Source: CAZEZY01 sp964516635
GTDB taxonomy: Bacteria > Pseudomonadota > Gammaproteobacteria > Burkholderiales > Burkholderiaceae_C
Direction: 5' to 3'
Assembly (NCBI GenBank): GCA_964516635.1
Contig: CAZEZY010000041.1
Coordinates: 1 to 17,578 of the forward strand
DNA length: 17,578 bases
Shown: piece by piece, positions 1 through 6,706 of the stretch
Position numbering within the stretch: position 1 is the first letter of the stretch
Layout of the letters: each line of letters opens with the position of its first letter
Translations under genes and position numbers: made by a program
The notes under the pieces: generated by a model
Seen by the model: the letters and a program-made list of their open reading frames with translations, nothing else
The model's database searches: none
What the model was told of the DNA's origin: nothing

Positions 1-1
1 G

Positions 2-370
2 GCCGTGCAGTATCCCGACGGTTACTTCAAGATCAAGGACCGCAGCAAGGACATCATCATCTCCGGCGGTGAAAACATCTCGTCCATCGAGGTCGAGGAT
101 GTGATCTATCGCCACCCGGCCGTGCTGGCCGCGGCCGTGGTGGCCCGACCGGATGCCCGGTGGGGCGAGACCCCTTGTGCCTTCATCGAGCTGAAGGCCG
201 GCGCCGAGGTGTCGGTCGATGAGATGGTGGCGCACTGCAAGCGGCATCTGGCCGGTTTCAAGGTGCCGCGCGCCATCGTGTTTGGCGAATTGCCCAAGAC
301 CAGTACCGGCAAGATCCAGAAGTTCGAATTGCGCAAGCAGGCCGGTTCGGCGTCGGCGATCGACGTCTAG
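2..370 (+). CDS. Acyl-CoA synthetase (AMP-binding ligase), C-terminal fragment
   Basis: This is the last ~122 residues of an adenylate-forming acyl-CoA ligase. The reading frame is open to the window edge, so the 5' end lies outside; the GTG at position 5 is internal and not a start. The A8 hinge motif is visible (KDRSKDIIISGGENISS, about residues 11-27), followed by the family's IEVEDV. The small C-terminal domain ends with the A10 motif LPKTSTGKIQK, whose last lysine region carries the catalytic lysine for adenylation. Such enzymes activate fatty or other carboxylic acids with ATP and CoA. The substrate cannot be told from this part. The protein is probably cytoplasmic. Its TAG stop overlaps the stop of the opposing diguanylate cyclase gene. 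Confidence 0.9.
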   Translation, partial: AVQYPDGYFKIKDRSKDIIISGGENISSIEVEDVIYRHPAVLAAAVVARPDARWGETPCAFIELKAGAEVSVDEMVAHCKRHLAGFKVPRAIVFGELPKTSTGKIQKFELRKQAGSASAIDV

Positions 371-1926
371 GCGGCCACGACGCGGTTCTTGCCTGAGCGC
401 TTGGCGGCGTACATGGCCTGGTCAGCGCGCTGGATGATCTGCTCCAGCGTTTCGCCGGGCTGCACTTCGACCACCCCGGCACTGAAGGTGATCATCACGT
501 GCGCATCGCCTTCCAGAAAGATCTGCTTGGTGAGTTCGCGCTGGAGTCGGCTAAGGACTTCGATGGCTTCGGTACGGGTGGTGTCTGGCAGGATCACGAT
601 AAACTCTTCCCCGCCGTAGCGGGCCACCGAATCATGTGGTCGAAGGGAATGCTTGGTCACATTGGCCAGGTGCTGGAGTGCGGCATCGCCCGTCACATGC
701 CCGAGCCGGTCGTTCAGTCGCTTGAAATCGTCAATGTCCAGCAAGGCCATGCAGACCGTGGTGCCCGATCGGCTGGCGCGGGCGAGTTCCTTGTGCATCA
801 CGTCGGCCATGCCCTGGCGGTTGAGCAAGCCGGTCAGCAGGTCGTGACTGGCGAGTTCGCTCATGCGGTCGAGGGCTTCGCGCAGGCGCTGGATTTCCCC
901 TTCGGCCTCTTCGGCCCGGTTTCGCAGCAAGCCGAGCTCCTGGGTGGTCTGTCTGGACTCCTCGGCCAGGCTACGTGCCGACTGGATTGCCGATTGCAGC
1001 ACAGGCGCCAGATCGGTGAGACTGGTGGCCTGGTCCAGCTCCTGGGCGCATGCCTCGAAGCGATGCTGGTACTCGGCGCTGCTCTCGCTGGTCTGAGCCA
1101 GCTTCTGCAGGAAGGTGTTCAGCGACTGCTTCATGACGAGCTGGGCCGCCGCGGTCTGCTCCTGCGCCTCGATCTGCTTGTGGATCAGTGCCCTGAGCTT
1201 GGTTTCCACATCCTCCAGTCGCCTCATGGAGAGCGGCGGCATTGTGGCCTGAATCAGGGCTTCCAGCTGGCCTTGCAGCCAGGGGTTTTCCGGGTTGATG
1301 GCCTTGATGTTGTCGAAAACCGATCGCAACAGGCTCAGCAGGGTGTCCCGGATCCGGGCCTGATCCTCCGCCACGAAAGACAGCCGGAAGGCAAAATCCG
1401 ACATCAGCTTGCGCAAGGTGGGCAGGTGCTGCGTATCCAGGCGCAGGAAAGCGGTCAGCTCTTCGCTCAGACTGAGCATCCGGGCATCGTCCTGCCCGAG
1501 GGCTGGCATGGCAAACGTCACGATCCGGGCCAGTTGCTCGCGCAGATCGGGTGGGAAACTGTGTTCTTCCACCAGGGCAATCGCGGTGGTTTCCTTGCGA
1601 TCGGGGATGGCGGTGGCTGCCCGAAGCTGGGGCAACAGGACTTTTTCCACATCGTCCCAGCTGTGCATGCTCACGGCCTTGGTGAACTGGGCCTTGAAAC
1701 GCTGCTGGGCAGGTGTCTGTTCGGGCAGCTGGGCGCCAATGTGTCGGAGATGCTCCAGGGGAAAAGGCTTGAGCGGCCGGGTGCCGGCCACTTCGTGATA
1801 GACGGTGGTGAAATGCTCAGGCGTGGGCGCCAGCTTGCGGGCAGCAAGCCGCTTCACCGTTTCCCGAGCGATTTCCTGAGGCGTCGATACCGACATGACC
1901 TGTGTCGTGGTGTCTATATCTCGCAT
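367..1926 (-). CDS. Diguanylate cyclase with a long helical N-terminal region (GGDEF)
   Basis: A 519-residue protein predicted to make the second messenger c-di-GMP from two GTP. The C-terminal GGDEF domain spans roughly residues 358-515. It opens with ASHDLLTGLLNR, has the metal-binding DIDDFK (397-402) and the active-site signature GGEEF (438-442). An intact inhibitory I-site, RPHD (429-432), lies exactly five residues upstream, so product feedback inhibition is likely. About 350 residues precede it. They are Gln/Glu/Leu rich, look mainly alpha-helical and end in a probable coiled coil (about 315-358). I recognise no standard sensor domain and no membrane segment there, so the protein is likely cytoplasmic. 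An alternative ATG at 1896 (residue 11) has comparable support; neither has a strong ribosome binding site. It lies 36 bases after the dehydrogenase gene on the same strand, so co-transcription is possible. Confidence 0.9.
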   Translation of the reverse strand: MRDIDTTTQVMSVSTPQEIARETVKRLAARKLAPTPEHFTTVYHEVAGTRPLKPFPLEHLRHIGAQLPEQTPAQQRFKAQFTKAVSMHSWDDVEKVLLPQLRAATAIPDRKETTAIALVEEHSFPPDLREQLARIVTFAMPALGQDDARMLSLSEELTAFLRLDTQHLPTLRKLMSDFAFRLSFVAEDQARIRDTLLSLLRSVFDNIKAINPENPWLQGQLEALIQATMPPLSMRRLEDVETKLRALIHKQIEAQEQTAAAQLVMKQSLNTFLQKLAQTSESSAEYQHRFEACAQELDQATSLTDLAPVLQSAIQSARSLAEESRQTTQELGLLRNRAEEAEGEIQRLREALDRMSELASHDLLTGLLNRQGMADVMHKELARASRSGTTVCMALLDIDDFKRLNDRLGHVTGDAALQHLANVTKHSLRPHDSVARYGGEEFIVILPDTTRTEAIEVLSRLQRELTKQIFLEGDAHVMITFSAGVVEVQPGETLEQIIQRADQAMYAAKRSGKNRVVAA

Positions 1927-1962
1927 CTTACACGGCGGTCAGGCCGTTCCGGCCGTGGGGTT

Positions 1963-2721
1963 TCAGCGGGGTGCCATGCGGATGGCTCCGTCGAGCCGGA
2001 TCACCTCGCCATTGAGCATGTCGTTCTCGATGATGTGTCTGACGAGTTTGGCGTAGTCTTCAGGGCGCCCCAGGCGGGAAGGAAATGGGACGCTCGCGGC
2101 CAGGGCATCCTGCACCTCCTGTGGCATCCCAAACAGCATGGGTGTGCCAAAAATGCCAGGGGCGATGGTCATGTTGCGGATGCCGTTGCGAGACAAGTCA
2201 CGCGCGATCGGCAGCGTCATGCCGACCACGCCCCCTTTGGATGCCGCGTAAGCCGCCTGGCCGATCTGTCCGTCGTAAGCCGCGACCGATGCCGTGGAAA
2301 TCATCACGCCGCGCTCACCCGTGGGTTCGGGTTCGTTCTTGCACATGGCGTCGGCGGCCAGCCGGATCATGTTGAAGGTACCCACCAGATTGACCATGAT
2401 GGTTTTGGTGTAGAGCGACAGGGCGTGAGGGCCGTTTTTGCCCACGGTTTTTTCGGCGGGGGCAATGCCCGCGCAGTTCACCAGCCCCCTCAGCTTGCCC
2501 ATCGAAACCGCCTGGGCCACCACGGCCTGACCATCGGCTTCGCTGCTGACATCGCATTTGACAAAGGCGCCCCCGATCTCGCGGGCCACCGCCTCCCCTT
2601 TGTCCACCTGCATGTCAGCCACCACCACGTGGCCGCCCTGCTGGGCCAGCATGCGGGCGGTGCCTTCACCGAGACCGGATGCGCCACCCGTGACGATAAA
2701 CACCTTGCCTTGAATCTCCAT
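1963..2721 (-). CDS. HSD10-type short-chain dehydrogenase (3-hydroxyacyl-CoA dehydrogenase)
   Basis: A 252-residue classical short-chain dehydrogenase/reductase. The NAD-binding TGGASGLG is at residues 11-18, the NAG-like NCAG at 82-85, and the catalytic set is Ser145, Tyr158 and Lys162 (YAASK). The overall pattern (NLVGTFNMIRL, APGIFGTPML, RLGRPEDYAKLV) matches 17beta-HSD type 10 and 3-hydroxy-2-methylbutyryl-CoA dehydrogenases, which oxidise short-chain 3-hydroxyacyl-CoA in isoleucine and fatty acid breakdown. The family call rests on sequence; the substrate is inferred. I chose ATG 2721 because AAGGAG (2728-2733) sits six bases upstream. An in-frame ATG at 2781 would add 20 residues translated from the promoter and operator. 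The perfect 22-bp palindrome upstream suggests repression by a dimeric regulator. Confidence 0.9.
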   Translation of the reverse strand: MEIQGKVFIVTGGASGLGEGTARMLAQQGGHVVVADMQVDKGEAVAREIGGAFVKCDVSSEADGQAVVAQAVSMGKLRGLVNCAGIAPAEKTVGKNGPHALSLYTKTIMVNLVGTFNMIRLAADAMCKNEPEPTGERGVMISTASVAAYDGQIGQAAYAASKGGVVGMTLPIARDLSRNGIRNMTIAPGIFGTPMLFGMPQEVQDALAASVPFPSRLGRPEDYAKLVRHIIENDMLNGEVIRLDGAIRMAPR

Positions 2722-2734
2722 CTGCCGCTCCTTG

Positions 2735-2756
2735 TTGACGTTTACGTAAACGTCAA
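2735..2756 (-). promoter_or_regulatory. Perfect 22-bp palindromic operator of the dehydrogenase gene, LiuR-like
   Basis: The arm TTGACGTTTAC is followed directly by its exact reverse complement. On the minus strand a -10-like GATAAT (2756-2761) abuts and overlaps the site, so a bound protein would cover the transcription start. A Shine-Dalgarno AAGGAG follows immediately. The motif resembles what I recall for LiuR, a MerR-family regulator of branched-chain amino acid and acyl-CoA catabolism in proteobacteria, which fits an HSD10-type enzyme. No regulator gene is in the window, so the protein identity is inference. A related site lies at 7179-7198. Confidence 0.75.
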
Positions 2757-2771
2757 TTATCACCCAGAATG

Positions 2772-2792
2772 AGACCCGCATGAAGCGGGTCT
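2772..2792 (-). terminator. Hairpin after the iron-binding protein gene, possible weak terminator
   Basis: Eight perfect base pairs (AGACCCGC with GCGGGTCT) enclose a five-base loop. The hairpin starts 18 bases past the stop of the iron-binding protein gene on the minus strand, the expected place for a terminator. No U-run follows in that direction (CATTCTGGG), so intrinsic termination would be weak. It also lies just upstream of the dehydrogenase promoter. Confidence 0.45.
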
Positions 2793-2810
2793 TCCGATGG
2801 GTTTATCCGT

Positions 2811-3863
2811 TCACTTGAAACCGACGCGGTCCAGCATCTGCTGGATTTTGGTCAGGTTTTTGGCTACCACACCCAGGGCAATCGTGTCCTGCTTGAAGTT
2901 GTCACCCCCGATGGACTTCAGGGCGGGGTTGTCCACCTTCACGCCCTTGGCCGTGGGGTATTCGTTGTTGCCATTGGCAAAGTAGTCCTGGGCGAACGGA
3001 CTCGACAGGAACTCCAGAAACAGGATGGCGTTGTCGCGGTTTTTCGCATGCTTGGCAACGGCCGCACCGGCAATGTTCATGTGGGTCCCGGTCGTGGCCT
3101 GATTCGGGTGAATCACCCGGACTTTTTCCATCACGGCGCGGTCTTCTGCCTTGCCAGACTTGATCAGGCGGGCGAGGTAATAGGAGTTGCTGATCGCAAC
3201 GGCACATTCTCCGGCAGCCACGGCGCGAACTTGATCGGTGTCGCCGCCTTTCGGCGCGCGGGCCATGTTGTTGACCAGGCCTTTGAGCCAGGCTTCACCT
3301 CGCTGATCGCCCAGGCGCTCGACCACCGTCGCAAACAGGGACAGGTTGTAGGGGTGCGAACCGGAGCGGGTGCACAGCAGGCCCTTGAGCTTCGGGTCAG
3401 CGAGTTGCTCGTAGGTCTGCACATCTTCGGGCTGGATGCGCTTCGGGTCGTACACGATCACGCGGGCACGGGTGGAAAATCCGGTCCACGTCACGCCATC
3501 GGGCGTGGCATTCGCGCGCAGGTTGGCGGGAATGGCCGCATCGAGCTTGGCGGACTTGATGGGCTGAAACAGCCCTTGGGCGTCGGCTGCTGCCATGCGG
3601 GCGGCATCGACCATCAGCACCACATCGGCCGGGGAGGCGGCGCCTTCGGCGCGCAATCGGGCCACCACGCCGGCATCGTCGGCGTCCACCCGGTTGATCT
3701 TGATGCCGGTGGTCCGGGTGAATGTGTCGTACATCACCTCGTCAGACTGGTAATGGCGTGCAGAATAGATGTTGAGAACTTTGTCCTGAGCCATGCCGGT
3801 GGTGGCAACGGCGCTCAGGGCCATGGCGCTCAGCAGGAACGAAAGGGTTTTGTGCAGTTTCAT
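2811..3863 (-). CDS. Iron(III) ABC transporter periplasmic substrate-binding protein
   Basis: A 350-residue extracellular solute-binding protein of the FbpA/FutA/IdiA group, which carries ferric iron in the periplasm to an ABC importer. The N-terminus is a Sec signal peptide: MKLHK, a hydrophobic stretch to about residue 22, and cleavage predicted after GMA (about residue 25). The mature protein begins KVLNIYSARHY, typical of the family. The paired tyrosines Tyr227-Tyr228 (NSYYLARL) match the iron-ligand pair, and TGTHMNIAGAAV and the FLSSPFAQDYFA-type C-terminus are also family features. No permease or ATPase gene adjoins it, so it would have to work with components encoded elsewhere. A Fur-box-like site upstream suggests induction under iron limitation. 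Uncertainty is mainly about the exact metal. Confidence 0.92.
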   Translation of the reverse strand: MKLHKTLSFLLSAMALSAVATTGMAQDKVLNIYSARHYQSDEVMYDTFTRTTGIKINRVDADDAGVVARLRAEGAASPADVVLMVDAARMAAADAQGLFQPIKSAKLDAAIPANLRANATPDGVTWTGFSTRARVIVYDPKRIQPEDVQTYEQLADPKLKGLLCTRSGSHPYNLSLFATVVERLGDQRGEAWLKGLVNNMARAPKGGDTDQVRAVAAGECAVAISNSYYLARLIKSGKAEDRAVMEKVRVIHPNQATTGTHMNIAGAAVAKHAKNRDNAILFLEFLSSPFAQDYFANGNNEYPTAKGVKVDNPALKSIGGDNFKQDTIALGVVAKNLTKIQQMLDRVGFK

Positions 3864-3918
3864 GAGAGACCTGTAAAGAGGTGGTGGTTGAACAAATCCG
3901 GTGCTATCTTAACATGAA

Positions 3919-3933
3919 CGAGAATGATTCTTC
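3919..3933. promoter_or_regulatory. Candidate Fur box between the divergent iron-binding and patatin genes
   Basis: CGAGAATGATTCTTC fits the 7-1-7 inverted-repeat form of the Fur site, with a perfect AGAAT-G-ATTCT core. A 19-base comparison starting at 3920 matches the classic GATAATGAT-type consensus at 11 of 19 positions. It is 56 bases upstream of the iron-binding protein start, next to a -10-like TAAGAT on the minus strand (3906-3911). Iron-dependent repression of that gene is likely. An effect on the divergent patatin gene (start at 3967) is possible but unproven. Confidence 0.55.
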
Positions 3934-3966
3934 TTTGTTTCTTGAGTCTTTGTCAGGGTTGATCGC

Positions 3967-4893
3967 ATGAACACACGTCGGGCAGCCGTGCTGGCCATGG
4001 CCTCGGTGCTGGCGGGTTGTGGTTCGCTCGGGCCTTCTTCGCCCGGGCCGGCGCCAATCCCTGTGCCCCCCGAGCCCACCCCGACCCGGGCTCCAAGGCT
4101 TGGCATCGCCCTGGGAGGGGGCGCCGCGAGGGGGTTTGCGCACATTGGCGTGATCCAGGTGCTGGAGCGGGAAGGCATACGGCCGGATCTGGTGGCCGGT
4201 ACCTCGGCCGGCAGTCTGGTGGCCGTCTTGTACGCCAGCGGGATGAATGGTGCACAACTCGAACAGGCCGCACTCGAGATGGAGGAGGCCACCATAGCCG
4301 ACTGGACCCTGCCGTTTTTCAACCGGGGACTCCTGCGAGGTGAAGCGCTGGCCCGTTTTGTCAACCGCAAGGTCCAGGGCCGACGGTTGCAGGACATGAA
4401 TCTGCCAGTCGGTGTACTGGCCACCGATCTGGTTTCGGGCAGGGGGGTGCTGTTCCAGCGTGGCGATGCCGGAACCGCGGTTCGGGCCTCCAGTTCGGTG
4501 CCCGGTGTTTTCACACCCGTTTCGATTGGCGGTCGCGACCACGTCGATGGCGGTCTGGTGGCGCCGGTTCCGGTGGAACAGGTCCGTGCCATGGGGGCCG
4601 AGGTGGTGCTGGCGGTGGACATATCCAGTGTCCCCGAGGAGGCATCGGGCAACGATGCGCTCAGGGTGCTCCTGCGAACGTTCACGATCATGGGGCAGAG
4701 CATCAACCGCCTGTTGATGAGCCAGGCCGATGTGGTTGTTCGCCCAGGGTTGGCCGGTGTGGGCAGTGCCGATTTTGCAGCCAGACGTCAGGCCATTGCC
4801 GCAGGCCGCGAGGCGATGGATCGGATGCTGCCCACCTTGCAACAGCAGTTGCTGGCCGGTCGAAAGCCCATCACCCCAGGGGCGCGACCATAA
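3967..4893 (+). CDS. Patatin-like phospholipase lipoprotein (RssA/NTE family)
   Basis: A 308-residue lipoprotein. The signal peptide ends in the lipobox LAGC (Cys18), followed by a Pro-rich linker (about 23-42). No Asp follows the cysteine, so outer-membrane sorting is expected. The patatin domain starts near residue 45 with the oxyanion-hole motif GGGAARG (50-56). The serine nucleophile motif GTSAG follows (78-82, Ser80) and the dyad aspartate sits in DGG (Asp194), so all catalytic parts are intact. The fold hydrolyses acyl esters of phospholipids or related lipids with a Ser-Asp dyad; the true substrate is unknown. It diverges from the iron-binding gene and converges on the phasin gene. Its TAA stop sits at the foot of the phasin terminator. 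A weak AGGG lies upstream of the ATG. Confidence 0.92.
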   Translation: MNTRRAAVLAMASVLAGCGSLGPSSPGPAPIPVPPEPTPTRAPRLGIALGGGAARGFAHIGVIQVLEREGIRPDLVAGTSAGSLVAVLYASGMNGAQLEQAALEMEEATIADWTLPFFNRGLLRGEALARFVNRKVQGRRLQDMNLPVGVLATDLVSGRGVLFQRGDAGTAVRASSSVPGVFTPVSIGGRDHVDGGLVAPVPVEQVRAMGAEVVLAVDISSVPEEASGNDALRVLLRTFTIMGQSINRLLMSQADVVVRPGLAGVGSADFAARRQAIAAGREAMDRMLPTLQQQLLAGRKPITPGARP

Positions 4894-4921
4894 AAAAAGG
4901 GCTTCGCGAGGCGAAGCCCTT
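4892..4921 (-). terminator. Intrinsic terminator of the phasin gene
   Basis: An 11-bp perfect stem (AAGGGCTTCGC with GCGAAGCCCTT, 4897-4907 and 4911-4921) has a three-base loop. On the minus strand it is followed by a run of seven U, so it is a strong rho-independent terminator for the phasin gene, which ends about 70 bases upstream. In the plus direction only TAAAGGG follows, so it would stop patatin transcripts less efficiently. Confidence 0.9.
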
Positions 4922-4989
4922 AAAGGGTCCCTGAATCCGATTTCGAAGAGACCCGAGGAGACAACCGGTACGACGGCACCCCTGGCGTA

Positions 4990-5532
4990 TCAACGCTTGC
5001 GGGTGCTGCTCTTGGGGGCCGTGGTCATGTTGCTGGCCATGGCGTTGAAGTTGGATTCGGCCATTTCGCTGGCCTGCTTGACGGCTTTCTGAACGTTTTC
5101 CATCGCGCTGGTGGCAGCAGAGACGGCGTTCTTCATCACCGCCACGGCGGTTTCAGAGCCGGCCGGTGCGTTCTTGGCCACGTTGTCAACCACCGCCATG
5201 AATTTCTGCTGGGCTTCGGCGCCTTGAGCTTCGGCGGCTTTCGCGAATTCGCTGCTGGTGCCCGATGCGATTTCGTAGATCTGGCGGCTGTAAGCGGCGG
5301 CTTTCTCGGCCAGGGGCTGCATCAGCGATGCCTGCATGGCCAGCAGTTCCTGGGCGTCCTTGACGCTGAGCAGGGCCTGGGCGTTGCTGGCCGAATCGTT
5401 CAGTGCGGCTTTGGTGGCCTGCACGTTGAGTTCCATCAGCTTTTCAACGCCTTCAAAAGCCTTCTGGGTCAGGCCGAAGAGGGTTTCGATATTGGCTTTG
5501 TGAGCGGCCATCATTTGTTCAGCGGTCAACAT
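4990..5532 (-). CDS. phaP: Phasin family protein (PHB granule-associated)
   Basis: A 180-residue, Ala-, Glu- and Lys-rich helical protein of the phasin_2 type. It begins MLTAEQMMAAHKANIETLF, continues with the usual QKAFEGVEKLMELNVQ and ALLSVKDAQELL segments, and ends in a basic tail (KSSTRKR). Phasins coat polyhydroxybutyrate granules and control their size and number. The length and N-terminal pattern fit betaproteobacterial PhaP. A good AGGAG lies eight bases before the ATG. The upstream gap carries a consensus TATAAT promoter flanked by two TGC-rich repeats that look like PhaR sites, and a strong terminator follows. It stands alone as a single-gene transcript. No phaCAB genes are in the window. 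Confidence 0.93.
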   Translation of the reverse strand: MLTAEQMMAAHKANIETLFGLTQKAFEGVEKLMELNVQATKAALNDSASNAQALLSVKDAQELLAMQASLMQPLAEKAAAYSRQIYEIASGTSSEFAKAAEAQGAEAQQKFMAVVDNVAKNAPAGSETAVAVMKNAVSAATSAMENVQKAVKQASEMAESNFNAMASNMTTAPKSSTRKR

Positions 5533-5597
5533 AACAAACTCCTGAAAGTGAGGGGTGAGGGGTTGTCGCGCTTCGGTCTGATGGGTTCATCAAAGAA

Positions 5598-5612
5598 TGC
5601 TGCGCTGCAACA
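5598..5612. promoter_or_regulatory. TGC-rich box 1, putative PhaR site downstream of the phasin -10
   Basis: TGCTGCGCTGCAACA is identical to a second copy at 5657-5671 in 14 of 15 positions. It lies just downstream of the predicted phasin transcription start (about 5614 on the minus strand), where a bound repressor would block initiation. PhaR regulators bind TGC-rich repeats in front of phasin genes in Paracoccus and Cupriavidus. The assignment here is by resemblance. Confidence 0.6.
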
Positions 5613-5620
5613 TGATTCGT

Positions 5621-5648
5621 ATTATAGGGATCGGAGATTTTTTTGCAA
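5621..5648 (-). promoter_or_regulatory. Phasin gene promoter
   Basis: On the minus strand a perfect TATAAT -10 (5621-5626) is preceded by TTGCAA (5643-5648; four of six to consensus) with a 16-base spacer. This would start transcription near 5614, about 80 bases before the phasin ATG. The -10 is the best in the window and fits a highly expressed granule protein held in check by a repressor. Confidence 0.65.
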
Positions 5649-5656
5649 GTGTTTTT

Positions 5657-5671
5657 TGCTGCACTGCAACA
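5657..5671. promoter_or_regulatory. TGC-rich box 2, putative PhaR site upstream of the phasin -35
   Basis: TGCTGCACTGCAACA is nearly the same as box 1 and sits 59 bases away centre to centre, on the other side of the phasin promoter. Extended by one base at each end it forms a near-palindrome (TTGCTGCA, C, TGCAACAA). It is also about 60 bases upstream of the divergent deacetylase gene, whose promoter region it probably overlaps. Confidence 0.6.
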
Positions 5672-5734
5672 AAAAGTTTTTACCCCTATAACCGGGTCAC
5701 GGCAGCCGGTTGACATTGCCCGCACAATTCGCCT

Positions 5735-6706
5735 GTGCAAGCCTTCTACGCCGATCATTTCGTTTTGCCTTTGCCCGATGGGCACCGCTTTCCCATGGGC
5801 AAGTATGCGGCTTTGCGTGAGCGCCTGGCCCTGCATCTGCCCGACGTCCAGCTGCAGGAGGCCTTGCCCGCCACCGATGGGGAACTGGCCCTGGTGCACC
5901 ACCCGCGCTACATTGCAGCCGTGGCCCATGGGCAACTCTCGGAGGCCGAGCAACGCGAAATCGGTTTTCCCTGGAGCCCGGCCATGGCCGAGCGCGCCCG
6001 GCGATCGGTGGGGGCCACGGTTCAGGCCTGTCGCACGGCACTGGGGGGAGGGGGGCTTGCCGCCAATCTCGCGGGCGGAACGCACCATGCCTATGCCCAC
6101 AAGGGCGGCGGCTTCTGTGTCTTCAATGACGCGGCCGTGGCGGCTCGCCTCATGCAGGCCGAGTGGGTGCGGCAGGGCATCGCGCATCGTCAGCGCCCCT
6201 TGCAGGTGGCCATCATCGATCTGGATGTGCATCAGGGCAATGGCACGGCCAGCATCTTTCGAGACGACCCGACCGTGTTCACGTTGTCCCTCCATGGCGA
6301 GAAAAACTTTCCCTTCCGCAAGGAGCCGAGCGATCTGGACGTGGAACTCCCGGACGGTTGTCAGGACGCGGCCTATATCGAGGCACTGGAGTGGGCCCTG
6401 GCTGAACTGTCCCACCGTTTCAACCCCGATCTGATCATCTACCTGGCCGGTGCCGACCCTCACGAGGGCGACCGGCTGGGACGCCTGCGGCTTTCGGATG
6501 ATGGCATGGAGGCGCGCGACCGCCGCGTGTTCGACTGGGCCCTGCATCGGCGAGTGCCGATGGCGATGACCATGGCAGGGGGGTATGGGCGCGACATCGA
6601 ATCGACCTTGCGGGTGCAACTCAACACCTGGCGGCTGGCCCTGTCACATTGGCAGCGCTGGCAGGCGCTCGACACCCCGGTGCACTGGCAGAATGTGCTC
6701 GCATGA
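5735..6706 (+). CDS. Histone deacetylase family protein (class II / acetoin-utilisation type deacetylase)
   Basis: A 323-residue zinc hydrolase of the arginase/deacetylase fold. Active-site elements are complete: the His117-His118 pair in GGTHHAYAHKGGGFCVFND, zinc ligands Asp164 and His166 in DLDVHQGNG, the third ligand Asp241 in AGADPHEGDRLGR, and the transition-state Tyr284 in AGGYG. Bacterial members remove acetyl groups from lysines or polyamines, or act on other acylamides; the substrate is not evident. I chose the GTG at 5735 because family members begin with the AFYADHFVLPLP block. The first in-frame ATG is residue 21 and would delete it. No Shine-Dalgarno sequence is visible before the GTG. 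The stop overlaps the thioesterase start (ATGA). The gene is divergent from phasin, 202 bases apart. Confidence 0.93.
   Translation: MQAFYADHFVLPLPDGHRFPMGKYAALRERLALHLPDVQLQEALPATDGELALVHHPRYIAAVAHGQLSEAEQREIGFPWSPAMAERARRSVGATVQACRTALGGGGLAANLAGGTHHAYAHKGGGFCVFNDAAVAARLMQAEWVRQGIAHRQRPLQVAIIDLDVHQGNGTASIFRDDPTVFTLSLHGEKNFPFRKEPSDLDVELPDGCQDAAYIEALEWALAELSHRFNPDLIIYLAGADPHEGDRLGRLRLSDDGMEARDRRVFDWALHRRVPMAMTMAGGYGRDIESTLRVQLNTWRLALSHWQRWQALDTPVHWQNVLA

Noticed and set aside
1927..1962. Possible hairpin (GGCC repeats) between the dehydrogenase and cyclase genes
   Set aside because: The stem is only about four pairs and no U-run follows. No support as a terminator.
499..2772. Very long plus-strand open frame (757 codons) opposite the cyclase and dehydrogenase genes
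   Set aside because: Its product shows no domain or membrane logic and is His/Gly/Gln rich, as expected of an antisense frame in GC-rich DNA. Both minus-strand genes under it have intact catalytic motifs.
2722..2781. Upstream ATG extending the dehydrogenase by 20 residues
   Set aside because: It would translate the palindromic operator and the -10. AAGGAG is correctly spaced for ATG 2721, and the family begins close to the first beta strand there.
3904..4842. Minus-strand open frame opposite the patatin gene
   Set aside because: No family motif. The patatin frame has a lipobox, GGGAARG, GTSAG and DGG.
4924..4960. GGGTC...GACCC pairing downstream of the phasin terminator
   Set aside because: Only five pairs with a long loop, and no functional context.
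5710..5715. Perfect TTGACA that could be a -35 for the deacetylase gene
   Set aside because: At 16-18 bases downstream there is no -10-like hexamer, and the transcript would begin at or within the coding start. Likely chance.
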